The notes under the pieces were generated by a model. The model was not told the DNA's origin, searched no databases, and saw nothing but the letters and a program-made list of their open reading frames with translations. Of a DNA stretch of 54,980 nucleotides, positions 1 through 7,750 are shown piece by piece. Each line of letters begins with the position of its first letter. Position 1 is the stretch's first letter. Position numbers and translations under genes: made by a program. Source of the DNA: Foetidibacter luteolus (GTDB lineage Bacteria > Bacteroidota > Bacteroidia > Chitinophagales > Chitinophagaceae); contig NZ_VVIP01000031.1 in assembly GCF_009650435.1 (NCBI RefSeq), forward strand, positions 1-54,980, in the 5' to 3' direction.

Positions 1-283
1 AAAACAAATTATCAGCCTTTTAAACTTCAACAGACCGGTAACCAGCTACCTGTAACCGGCAACCGGCTTTCGGGTGAGGGATTGAAGCGGATACCCCGGT
101 GAGGCCATGGCAGCAAAGCCTTGTGCCGGAGTAGTAGCGTAAAGCCCGACCCCTTGCGCAGCTTGGGGACACCCCCATATTTATTTTCTCTGCAACAATC
201 ATTGCCGCACTGGCGTTTTTATTGTTTTCTTTGCACCATACAGCGGCATATTTAACTATATTGCCCAAAATGATTTAACCGGA
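1..283. repeat. Intergenic composite repeat: GTAACCGG-type unit plus family A element
   Basis: No gene is seen here. Bases 24-68 carry a GC-rich unit built from words such as CAGACCGGTAACC and CCTGTAACCGG. It is followed at 70-175 by an approximately 105-bp element (family A) that contains GAGGGATTGAAGCGG, GCCCGACCCCTTGCGC and CAGCTTGGGGACACCCC. The same two-part arrangement recurs at 29465-29752, and related family A copies lie at 21620-21735 (reverse) and 22184-22290. The recurrence is seen directly in the sequence. What the element is remains unknown: a MITE-like element, a structured RNA or a terminator-like unit are all possible. Confidence 0.75.
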
Positions 284-715
284 ATGAGAGTTACAGCCTT
301 TATTATCTGCTGCGTTTTACTCAGCTCCGCGGCCCTTGCCACGGATACCATCAGCGTAAAGAAAGACCCGCGGCTGGATGTTTTAACCGCCAAACAGGCC
401 GCTATCAACAAAATAACTTCCCGCATGACGAGTTCCGGCCTGTACAAAGGCTACCGCCTGCAGGTGCTTAATACCCGCAACCGGGAAGAAGCTTTTAAAA
501 TGAAAGCCGACCTGCTGAGGCAATACCCAAATCATAAAACCTATACCATATTTCAGTCTCCTTATTTTAAAATAAGGTTTGGCAATTTTCCTGAACGTGC
601 TGAAGCCGAACGTTACAAAAAAGAATTGAGCCTTTTATACCCGCAGGGTATTTATGTAATAGAAGATGGCATTGAGTATACGCCGCCCGAAGCCGACAGC
701 ACCAGCGACAATTGA
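284..715 (+). CDS. SPOR-domain secreted protein
   Basis: This 143-residue protein begins with a cleavable-looking signal peptide (hydrophobic core IICCVLLSSAALA, residues 7-19), so it should act in the periplasm. Residues 55-127 resemble a SPOR domain: YRLQVLNT, a central helix with AFKMKADLL, then YFKIRFGNF and a second helix ending in YVIEDG. SPOR domains of this family bind denuded peptidoglycan glycan strands and are often found on cell-division or envelope proteins. The ATG at 284 follows an AT-rich leader with no clear Shine-Dalgarno. The stop is 15 bases before the M20 amidohydrolase gene, so the two are probably co-transcribed. The exact cellular role is not determined. Confidence 0.8.
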   Translation: MRVTAFIICCVLLSSAALATDTISVKKDPRLDVLTAKQAAINKITSRMTSSGLYKGYRLQVLNTRNREEAFKMKADLLRQYPNHKTYTIFQSPYFKIRFGNFPERAEAERYKKELSLLYPQGIYVIEDGIEYTPPEADSTSDN

Positions 716-730
716 GCGTTAACTATTCTT

Positions 731-1912
731 ATGATTACAGAAAAAATTAAACAACTGGCGTCGGCTTTTGCCGGCGAGCTTACAGATATACGCCATCACC
801 TGCATGCGCACCCGGAACTGAGCTATAAAGAATTTGAAACATCGGCTTTTGTGCAAAGCAAGCTGGCTGAATGGAACATACCCTTTACTGTAATGGCAGA
901 AACCGGCGTTATAGGCCTTATTGAAGGGAAAAACCCTGGCAGCCGCGTTATAGCGCTGCGTGCTGATATGGATGCCCTGCCTATTACGGAGGCTAATGAA
1001 GTGCCTTATAAATCGCAAAACGCAGGCATTATGCATGCCTGCGGGCACGATGTGCACACTACCTGCCTGCTGGGAGCGGCTAAAATTTTACAGCAATTGA
1101 AGCAAGAATGGGAAGGCACGGTAAAACTAATTTTTCAGCCCGGGGAAGAACGCAACCCCGGCGGCGCCAGCCTGCTGATAAAAGAAGGCGTGCTGGAGAA
1201 CCCCAAACCCCAGGGTATTGTGGCTTTGCACGTAAACCCATCGCTGGAGGTGGGGAAACTTAGCTTTAGAAGCGGCAGGGTAATGGCCAGTGCCGATGAA
1301 ATTTACGTAACTATTAAAGGTAAGGGAGGACATGCGGCTGCACCACATCTTACCGTTGACACTATACTGGTGGCTTCGCAACTGATTGTTAGCCTGCAAC
1401 AGGTAATAAGCAGGAACAATAACCCGCTGCAACCTTCAGTATTGAGTATCTGCGCTATTAACGGGGGCCATACCACCAATGTTATACCCAGCGAGGTAAA
1501 GCTGATGGGTACTTTTAGGGCTATGGATGAAACCTGGCGGTTTAAAGCGCATGAGCTGATACGCAGGCAGGCCAGCGGGCTGGCAGAAGCTACCGGCGCT
1601 GAAATTGACCTGCATATTGATGTAGGCTATCCAACGGTTGACAACGAACCATTACTTACCGCAGCCGCATGGAAAATAGCGGAGGATTTTATTGGCAGCG
1701 AAAATGTTTCTGAAACAGAAATGCGTATGGGCGCCGAAGATTTTGGCTATTATACGCAACAGGTTCCAGGCTGTTTTTTCAGGCTGGGCGTACGAAACGA
1801 AGGAAAAGGTATTGTTCATAATGTACATACCCCTAATTTTGATATTGACGAAAATTCTATCGAAAAGGGCGCCGGCATTATGGCAACGCTGGGTGCAACT
1901 ATCCGTACCTGA
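731..1912 (+). CDS. M20 family metallopeptidase / N-acyl amino acid amidohydrolase
   Basis: This 393-residue protein is a full-length member of the M20D amidohydrolase family, which hydrolyses N-acyl amino acids or related amides (hippurate, IAA-amino acid, N-acetyl-diaminopimelate types). Visible metal and catalytic features are the ALRADMDALP strand (residues 75-84), HACGHDVH (102-109, with Cys104, His106 and Asp107), the PGEE pair at 137-140 and a C-terminal MGAEDFGYY followed by an HTPNFDID motif. There is no signal peptide, so it should be cytoplasmic. It lies between the SPOR protein and the histidine kinase, with its stop overlapping the longest possible start of the kinase. The natural substrate cannot be read from the sequence. 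Confidence 0.9.
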   Translation: MITEKIKQLASAFAGELTDIRHHLHAHPELSYKEFETSAFVQSKLAEWNIPFTVMAETGVIGLIEGKNPGSRVIALRADMDALPITEANEVPYKSQNAGIMHACGHDVHTTCLLGAAKILQQLKQEWEGTVKLIFQPGEERNPGGASLLIKEGVLENPKPQGIVALHVNPSLEVGKLSFRSGRVMASADEIYVTIKGKGGHAAAPHLTVDTILVASQLIVSLQQVISRNNNPLQPSVLSICAINGGHTTNVIPSEVKLMGTFRAMDETWRFKAHELIRRQASGLAEATGAEIDLHIDVGYPTVDNEPLLTAAAWKIAEDFIGSENVSETEMRMGAEDFGYYTQQVPGCFFRLGVRNEGKGIVHNVHTPNFDIDENSIEKGAGIMATLGATIRT

Positions 1913-1959
1913 TGGACATGCCTCTGCTTGTTCCCCCTTACCCTTTTGAAAAAGTTGAT

Positions 1960-3960
1960 ATGAAAAGAATTACACTGTTTACGCTGTGTTTACTGCTTAT
2001 ACAGGTTGTACCGCTGTTTGCCCAAAACAGCCAGATAGATTCCCTTCTCTTAAAAATTGAACACAATACAAACAACGATTCACTTAAAAGTTACCAGCTT
2101 ACCAAACTCTCTAATTTTTTGCAGGTAGAAGACCTTGACCGCGCCATTTATTATGCAGGCCAGTCAATTACCATCGCGGAAGATTTGCCTTATAAAAGCC
2201 TGCATGCCGAAGCCCTTAGCCAGCAAGCCAGCAACTACGTTTGGAAAAACAACTACGACTCTGCCCTGCAGCTTTTTTTCCAGGCCGTGGATGTGGTTAA
2301 AAAAAACAAACTGCAAAAGCAGTTGTCTTACATATACGACGGCATTGCGGATTTATATACAGAAACCGGATCGCTTGACCAGGCCCTGAAATTTAGCCGT
2401 ATGGCCCTTGATATAAGCCAGCAGGAAAAGGATAATAAACAGGCTATGTTTGCCTATCACTCTATTTCGGCTGTTTACAAAGGCCTGAGAAACTTTGGCG
2501 AAGCAGAACGTTATACCCGGCTGGCGCTTGACTTGTTTAAAAAATACAAAGATCCAGACAGGGTAGCCACCTGTTATATGGATATTGGCAGGCTGTACAT
2601 TGCTACCGGCCGCGATGCTGAGGCAAGGCGGATGCTGGATACCGCCACCCTGATTTTCAGCGATTTGAGCGAGCCCATACAAATTGCTGAAGCCAACGAA
2701 CTGTATGCCGAACTTGATATGACAGAAGGCAATCTGGAACAGGCCGCTGCCCATTTGCAGCAATCGCTTAGCGTATATGAACGCAATGGCCTTGAAGAAG
2801 ACAAATACCGTGTGTACATGGCTATGGCAAATAACAGTTTTCTGCAAAAAAAGTACGCCGGCGCCCGTAAATTATTAGATGCCGCCATGCGGTACTTTAA
2901 AACCAGCGATGCGGTAGAACTGCAACTTAATGCCTTGTTGTACCTGGCCAAAACAGACTCTGCCCTGGGTTTAAATACACAGGCTTACGAATACCTTAAA
3001 AACTACCAGCACCTGAGCGAAGAAGTTAACCGCCGCAAACAGGAGCAGCAGGCACACCAGATGCTGATGGAGTATGAACTGGTAAATAAGGAAAAAGAAA
3101 ACCAGCGGCTGCGGGAGCAAAATATTGACGCCAATAACCGGCAGCTTCTTTTTACGGTGGCAGGCGTATTTCTTTTCCTGGCACTTGCGGTAACGCTGGC
3201 TATGTATTACCAGAAACAAAAAATGAACCGCCGCCTGGCAGAAACCACGCAACGCACCGAACAGATAAATAAAGAACTGGAACAATCCAACCATGTAAAA
3301 AACCAGTTATTTTCCATACTGGCCCACGACTTGCGGTCTCCCATGAGCAATACGCTGCACATGCTCAAGCTTACAAAAAGAGGAGAAGTTACTTTTGAAC
3401 AGTTCCGCCAAATGGCAGACCTGCTGGAAGATGACCTGGTACACAACAACGAGTTGCTGGATAATATGCTTAACTGGGCCAAAAGCCAGATGGAAGGCAT
3501 TGTACTGCACAAAAAGAAAATAGGGCTTAAGTATATAGTAGAAGAAAATACGCACCTGTTTCAATCCATCGCCGGCCGCAAGCACATTAGCTTTTGCGAA
3601 GAAATACCAGAGACCATAGAAGTTACCGCCGATGAAAACATACTGCGACTGGCCCTGCGCAATGCCATTAGCAACGCGGTAAAATTTTCCTTGCCCTATG
3701 GCCTTATTCATATTACGGCCAAAGAGCGGGACGGCAAAGTATTGGTGCAGGTAACAGACAAAGGCATGGGGCTGTCCGCCACACAGCTAAGCCGGCTTTT
3801 TACCAGCCAGGTTAACTCAACAACCGGCACGCATAGCGAAAAAGGGGCCGGCCTCGGCCTTAAGATAACCAAAGAAATGATGGACAGGATGGAGGCGCCC
3901 TTTTGGCTGGAAAGCAAAGAAGGTGGCGGCACCACGGTAAATATGCTGCTGGAGAAATGA
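1960..3960 (+). CDS. TPR-containing sensor histidine kinase
   Basis: The reading frame is open from 1912, overlapping the previous stop. The ATG at 1960 is preferred because it places a signal peptide (MKRITLFTLCLLLIQ, ending near FAQ) at the N-terminus. A periplasmic half with about six tetratricopeptide-like repeats follows (signals such as YYAGQSITIAE, ALKFSRMALDIS and AERYTRLALDLF). Then come a coiled region, one transmembrane helix (core VAGVFLFLALAVTLAMYY), an H box (SILAHDLRSP, His456 counted from 1960), and a HATPase domain with N box NAISNAVKFS, G1 DKGMGL and G2 GAGLGLKI. No receiver domain is attached and no response regulator is adjacent, so the partner is unknown. This is a typical Bacteroidetes TPR kinase. 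Confidence 0.9.
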   Translation: MKRITLFTLCLLLIQVVPLFAQNSQIDSLLLKIEHNTNNDSLKSYQLTKLSNFLQVEDLDRAIYYAGQSITIAEDLPYKSLHAEALSQQASNYVWKNNYDSALQLFFQAVDVVKKNKLQKQLSYIYDGIADLYTETGSLDQALKFSRMALDISQQEKDNKQAMFAYHSISAVYKGLRNFGEAERYTRLALDLFKKYKDPDRVATCYMDIGRLYIATGRDAEARRMLDTATLIFSDLSEPIQIAEANELYAELDMTEGNLEQAAAHLQQSLSVYERNGLEEDKYRVYMAMANNSFLQKKYAGARKLLDAAMRYFKTSDAVELQLNALLYLAKTDSALGLNTQAYEYLKNYQHLSEEVNRRKQEQQAHQMLMEYELVNKEKENQRLREQNIDANNRQLLFTVAGVFLFLALAVTLAMYYQKQKMNRRLAETTQRTEQINKELEQSNHVKNQLFSILAHDLRSPMSNTLHMLKLTKRGEVTFEQFRQMADLLEDDLVHNNELLDNMLNWAKSQMEGIVLHKKKIGLKYIVEENTHLFQSIAGRKHISFCEEIPETIEVTADENILRLALRNAISNAVKFSLPYGLIHITAKERDGKVLVQVTDKGMGLSATQLSRLFTSQVNSTTGTHSEKGAGLGLKITKEMMDRMEAPFWLESKEGGGTTVNMLLEK

Positions 3961-4458
3961 GCCCTGTGTTTAAGTATGGGTTACGAAGTAACTTTTTTAT
4001 GTAAGATGTTAGATGTGTGATGCACGGTGGAAAAAAGTTGACCATTCACGATTCACCATTCACTATCCACGATTTGGCTACCGGCGATAGTATTTCATGG
4101 GGACTTCGTTGCGTCGCAATCCTTTCATCGTTCGGTTTTTATGGCATCTTTTCAGACCCGGGCAGTAAGTCTTAACCGGGATTCTTTACTGATTTTGCTG
4201 ATTAGCCTAGCAGATAAGTTTTAACCACGGCATCAACCAATATTGAACATAGGACCAGGCAGAACAAGCGCATTATGCAACAGGTGTTCCTACGGAACAA
4301 TTTGTGGGTAGAACATTACAGGGTGTTAGCCTGCGTTCCAGAGGAACGCTTTGTGCTTGTATCAGCGGGGATGAAACCAAAATGTTCCTCCGTTACGTAG
4401 TAACACCTTACGTTTATTCTGCCTAAGCCAATATTGAACATTAAACTTAACACCAGTT
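3961..4458. repeat. Intergenic region made of dispersed repeats (families E, D, B, C)
   Basis: No gene is supported. Bases 3975-4035 hold a family E word set (TTACGAAGTAACTT, then TGTAAGATGTTAGATGTG). Bases 4038-4075 are short TTCACGATTCACC-type heptamer repeats. Bases 4081-4165 are a reverse-orientation copy of family B (core TTGCGTCGCAA, then CATCGTTCGG and CTTTTCAGACCCGGG). Bases 4265-4400 are a family C element with small hairpins (TTCCTACGGAA and CGTTCCAGAGGAACG). A second family C copy lies at 54490-54625. Confidence 0.7.
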
Positions 4459-5190
4459 ATGAAAGTATGTGTAGCACAAACCAACCCTGTTAAAGGTAAT
4501 ATAGAGAAAAACATAAAGGCCCATGTGCAATTAATACGGCTTGCTGCGGGCCGGGGTGCAGCTATTATTGTTTTTCCCGAATTGTCGGTTACCGGCTATG
4601 AACCCACTTTAGCCAAAGAACTGGCCATTTCGCCATTTGACAGCAGGCTGCAGGTTTTTCAACAGCTTAGCGATGAGAACAATATGGTTATCTGCGCCGG
4701 CATGCCATTGCAAAGCGGCAACGGTGTATTAATTGGCATGGTTATCTTTCAGCCACAACAGCAACGCACTACTTACTGCAAACAATACCTTCACCCGGAT
4801 GAATTGCCCTACTTTGCTGCAGCCCCGCCGCAAGGGGGCATTACGGTAAATGGGCAAACCATCGCCTTTGCTATTTGCTACGAGCTTTCTGTTGCGGCGC
4901 ATACCGAAAAAGCTTTTGAAAACCACCCCGCCGTTTATATTACCAGCGTAGCAAAATCTGTAACGGGTGTAGAAAAAGCATTAAGCACTTTGGCAGGCAC
5001 GGCCAAGCAATATGCAGTGCCCGTATTAATGAGCAATTGCACAGGCCGTTGCGACGACTTTGACTGCGGCGGAAAATCATCCGCATGGCTTAGCAACGGC
5101 AGTTTGGCCGCCCAACTGGATGGCCATAGCGAAGGCATACTGGTATTGAATACCGCAACCGGTATTGCTGATGTGCAGTTGTTGGGATAA
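4459..5190 (+). CDS. Carbon-nitrogen hydrolase (nitrilase superfamily)
   Basis: This 243-residue protein is a compact member of the nitrilase/amidase superfamily, which hydrolyses non-peptide C-N bonds. The Glu-Lys-Cys triad is present: Glu41 in FPELSVTGYEP, Lys108 in TYCKQYLHPDE and Cys140 in FAICYELS. There is no signal peptide, so it should be cytoplasmic. The family length is usually 250-290, so it is slightly short but complete. The ATG at 4459 follows an AT-rich leader. The gene stands alone between two repeat-rich gaps, so context does not indicate the substrate. Confidence 0.9.
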   Translation: MKVCVAQTNPVKGNIEKNIKAHVQLIRLAAGRGAAIIVFPELSVTGYEPTLAKELAISPFDSRLQVFQQLSDENNMVICAGMPLQSGNGVLIGMVIFQPQQQRTTYCKQYLHPDELPYFAAAPPQGGITVNGQTIAFAICYELSVAAHTEKAFENHPAVYITSVAKSVTGVEKALSTLAGTAKQYAVPVLMSNCTGRCDDFDCGGKSSAWLSNGSLAAQLDGHSEGILVLNTATGIADVQLLG

Positions 5191-5356
5191 GCAGCTTTGT
5201 TTCTGGCACCAGTATTGGCGGAAACATATCTATCCGGGCCTGAACAGATGCCATGAAAAACCAACCGATGAAAGGATTGCGACGCAACAGGCGATGCCAT
5301 GAAACTATGTAGCTGGTATCAAGAGAATTTAAGATGTTAGCTATCTAACGAAATTT
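5191..5356. repeat. Family B dispersed repeat, forward copy
   Basis: Bases 5234-5320 contain CCGGGCCTGAACAG, then GGATTGCGACGCAACAGG and GATGCCATGAAAC, matching the forward orientation of family B. No gene is seen. Confidence 0.65.
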
Positions 5357-5388
5357 GTAAAAAAAATCCCGGGGCGATGCCCGGGATT
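5357..5388 (-). terminator. Rho-independent terminator for the 5430-6008 gene
   Basis: AATCCCGGG (5365-5373) and CCCGGGATT (5380-5388) form a perfect 9-bp stem with a 6-base loop. Read on the minus strand the stem is followed by an eight-base T run, and it lies about 40 bases past the stop of the minus-strand membrane protein gene. It also lies downstream of the plus-strand hydrolase, so it could work in both directions, but the T run favours the minus strand. Confidence 0.8.
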
Positions 5389-5429
5389 TGTTGCTTCACA
5401 GAGTTTGTGTGTTTCACAGAGTTTTTATC

Positions 5430-6008
5430 TTAAGCAAGCTGATGGTCTTTTGTGAACCAGTAATTTTTGATAAGATAAAATCCACCAAACAATATTGTTG
5501 AGAAAAATAATGTTCCGTATAAGCTGCCGGGGTAAAATGGCAATGCATCGCTGTAAGCCATCATTAGCCCGTTGAAGGTTTTGGGCCTGTTTAAACCGCG
5601 GGTGCCCTGCCAGCCTGCCCATACCACAAAATTTGACAGAATAAAGTAAACAGTAGGCGCTGCCAAAGAAGCCGCCAGCACATTGGGCACGTTTATTTTC
5701 CTTACCAGGAAACCGATAGTGGTTAACACTGCGAACATAAGGTAGTTCTGCCACTGGCCTTCGTAAAAACCCTGCATGCTGGAAAGGCCGGCATTGTACA
5801 ATGCCTGGTACAACAAATCGCTAAGGAACATAGAAAGTACCGGCAATACAAACGCCCATTTTTTGTTTTTGATAAAAACGGCGCCACCAAAAATAGCCAT
5901 GGCGTACTGCGGGGCAAAACCAAGGGGCCTGCCGGGAAATACCCTGTACAAGGCAGCAACCAACACTAATAAAACCAATGCGAGAACAACAGACTTTGTA
6001 ATTTTCAT
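5430..6008 (-). CDS. Small integral membrane protein (DUF6580-like)
   Basis: This 192-residue protein is mostly hydrophobic with about five membrane segments. The first, VVLALVLLVLVAALYRV, is followed by a conserved-looking loop, GRPLGFAPQYAMAIFGGAVF, and later by LPVLSMFLSDLLYQ. The layout (short N-terminal anchor, FAP.YA motif, a SD dipeptide in the third helix) fits the DUF6580 family, whose members resemble small ECF-transporter substrate-binding subunits. No function is established. It starts 40 bases after the end of manA on the same strand, so it is likely co-transcribed with it, and it ends in a strong terminator at 5357-5388. Confidence 0.75.
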   Translation of the reverse strand: MKITKSVVLALVLLVLVAALYRVFPGRPLGFAPQYAMAIFGGAVFIKNKKWAFVLPVLSMFLSDLLYQALYNAGLSSMQGFYEGQWQNYLMFAVLTTIGFLVRKINVPNVLAASLAAPTVYFILSNFVVWAGWQGTRGLNRPKTFNGLMMAYSDALPFYPGSLYGTLFFSTILFGGFYLIKNYWFTKDHQLA

Positions 6009-6047
6009 TAATTGAAGAATTCTTGTAACAAATGTAAGTGGAAATTA

Positions 6048-7262
6048 TTATGGAACAAAAGCTTTATAGGCCAATACGCCGGCGTTAGCGGATATAGTAT
6101 AGGCTTCATCTTTTAAGACAGCTACTGCCTGCCCTTTTTGCACCTGAACAGTGTTGCCACCCTTAATTTCCATGTCACCTTTTATCACCACGATAATCTC
6201 CAGCGATGAAGCAGTGGCATGATAAGTCTGGGCCGCACCAAGTTCAATTTTACTGATACCAAAATCCGGCACCGGGCAGTTGTACACCCTTTCCCCGTTT
6301 GTTTGTTCCTCGCCGGCCATGATGTTGGGTTTTATGCCTTCAAACCACGTATGCTTCAGCAGTTCCGGCACGTCCACATGCTTGGGTGTAAGGCCGCCAC
6401 GCAGCACATTATCGCTGTTGGCCATCAGCTCTACGTTCTGGCCTTCCAGGTAAGCATGCGGTATGCCAGCACCCTGGAACACAGCTTCGCCGGGTTCAGC
6501 CTTTACAATATTGAAAAAATAGATAGAGAAAATGCCCCGGTCAAGGTCAACCGGTTTTGCACCGCCTTCAAAAAGTTTGCCTACCCACCAGCCAGGCTGG
6601 TCTTTAGACAGGCCATCAGCCTCTTTTCGTTCCAGCTCCCTCGCCACGAGCGGCGCCAGCAGTTCGTTTACCTGTTGCTGCGGCAGTTCCATTACATACT
6701 GGTACAAGCCCTTGTAACCTTTCTCCAAAAACAACTCATCAAGGCCAGCGAATTCCGGAATAGTTTTCAGCACCAGCAACAGCTCATCTTTTTGTTTAAA
6801 GCCGTGCAGCAACCAAAATTCGCTCAGTGCCACCATTACTTCGGGTTTATGGTTTTTATCCTTGTAATTGCGGTTGGCAGCGCCAATGGCTACGCCGGCG
6901 GCCTCTTCAGCGGCAAACCCCTTTTCTGCTTCGGCTTTGGTAGGGTGCACCTGTATGCTAAGCATGTCTTTTACGTCCAGAATTTTAAACAGGTAGGGCA
7001 GTTCGCCAAACTGCTGCTGTACTTTTTCACCAATAAATTCCTGCGGGTAATCTGTTACCAGTTGGTTTAAAGAAAGGTCTCCGTTGGGTGTAACAATGTT
7101 TGATGAAGCAGAAGCATGCGCCCCCATCCAGTATTCGGCGTAAGGCTTTTTCTCTTCGCTGTTATCAATACCCAGCCATGCGGGTATAAACTGAAAGCCC
7201 CCCCATGCATAATGCTGCACCTTACCTTTTAGCGGAAAAATTTTATCTTGTAAAAAGCTCAT
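6048..7262 (-). CDS. manA: Mannose-6-phosphate isomerase, class I
   Basis: This 404-residue protein interconverts mannose-6-phosphate and fructose-6-phosphate, supplying mannose units for glycans or feeding mannose into glycolysis. Type I PMI features are the N-terminal VQHYAWGG, the zinc site QVHP (Gln104, His106), HKPE (Glu141) and the later GIPHAYLEGQNVELMANSD segment. Length matches the family. Its start is 35 bases from the divergent yraN start, so the two share a very short promoter region. The following membrane protein gene is probably in the same transcript. The phosphohexomutase at 48542 could act in the same sugar-phosphate pool, although it is far away. Confidence 0.95.
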   Translation of the reverse strand: MSFLQDKIFPLKGKVQHYAWGGFQFIPAWLGIDNSEEKKPYAEYWMGAHASASSNIVTPNGDLSLNQLVTDYPQEFIGEKVQQQFGELPYLFKILDVKDMLSIQVHPTKAEAEKGFAAEEAAGVAIGAANRNYKDKNHKPEVMVALSEFWLLHGFKQKDELLLVLKTIPEFAGLDELFLEKGYKGLYQYVMELPQQQVNELLAPLVARELERKEADGLSKDQPGWWVGKLFEGGAKPVDLDRGIFSIYFFNIVKAEPGEAVFQGAGIPHAYLEGQNVELMANSDNVLRGGLTPKHVDVPELLKHTWFEGIKPNIMAGEEQTNGERVYNCPVPDFGISKIELGAAQTYHATASSLEIIVVIKGDMEIKGGNTVQVQKGQAVAVLKDEAYTISANAGVLAYKAFVP

Positions 7263-7297
7263 TATTCTTTATTTTAAGGCAGGCAATATACATCACA

Positions 7298-7654
7298 ATG
7301 CACAATAATAAGGCCACAGGCAACAAGGGCGAACAAATGGCCGCTGCCTGGCTGCAACAATCCGGTTACACCATAAAGGAAACTAACTGGCGATACAGCC
7401 ACTGGGAGGTAGACATTATTGCCTCCAAAGAAAACAGGCTGCACTTTATAGAAATTAAAACACGCACATCCGACAAGTTTGGCAAGCCGGAAGAAAGCAT
7501 TGGCAAAAAGAAAATGCAAAACCTGCGCAACGCGGCGGAGCAATATTTGTACCTGTACCCCCACTGGAAATATGTTCAGTTTGATATGCTGGCCATCAGC
7601 ATGTACTATGAAAAACCCGTAGAGTATTTTTTAATAGAAGACGTGTATTTCTAA
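7298..7654 (+). CDS. YraN family (UPF0102) nuclease-fold protein
   Basis: The frame is open from an earlier start at 7205 inside manA, but the ATG at 7298 gives the usual 118-residue YraN length and begins at the conserved NNKATGNKGEQMAAAWL region. The family has a PD-(D/E)xK nuclease fold. The expected residues are visible as EVDIIA followed by FIEIKTR. Its biological role is not settled, although an endonuclease or Holliday-junction-resolvase-like activity has been suggested for the family. It is a single gene divergent from manA. Confidence 0.9.
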   Translation: MHNNKATGNKGEQMAAAWLQQSGYTIKETNWRYSHWEVDIIASKENRLHFIEIKTRTSDKFGKPEESIGKKKMQNLRNAAEQYLYLYPHWKYVQFDMLAISMYYEKPVEYFLIEDVYF

Positions 7655-7750
7655 TGGGGCGAAGTTTGATTGTGTGAAGTTGAATGTTTTTTGCACTTAC
7701 ATCGTAGCCCGCACCTTTTCCTGTTGGCGGAGAAAACGCTGCAATAAGTA

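Noticed and set aside
20..268. Minus-strand frame of 82 residues at the window start
   Set aside because: It covers the composite repeat, and a similar frame appears over the other copy at 29485-29766; the repeat explains both.
6219..7070. Long open frame of 283 residues on the plus strand
   Set aside because: It is antisense to manA, rich in Phe, Gln and Leu with no family features, and is the usual mirror of a GC-biased coding strand.
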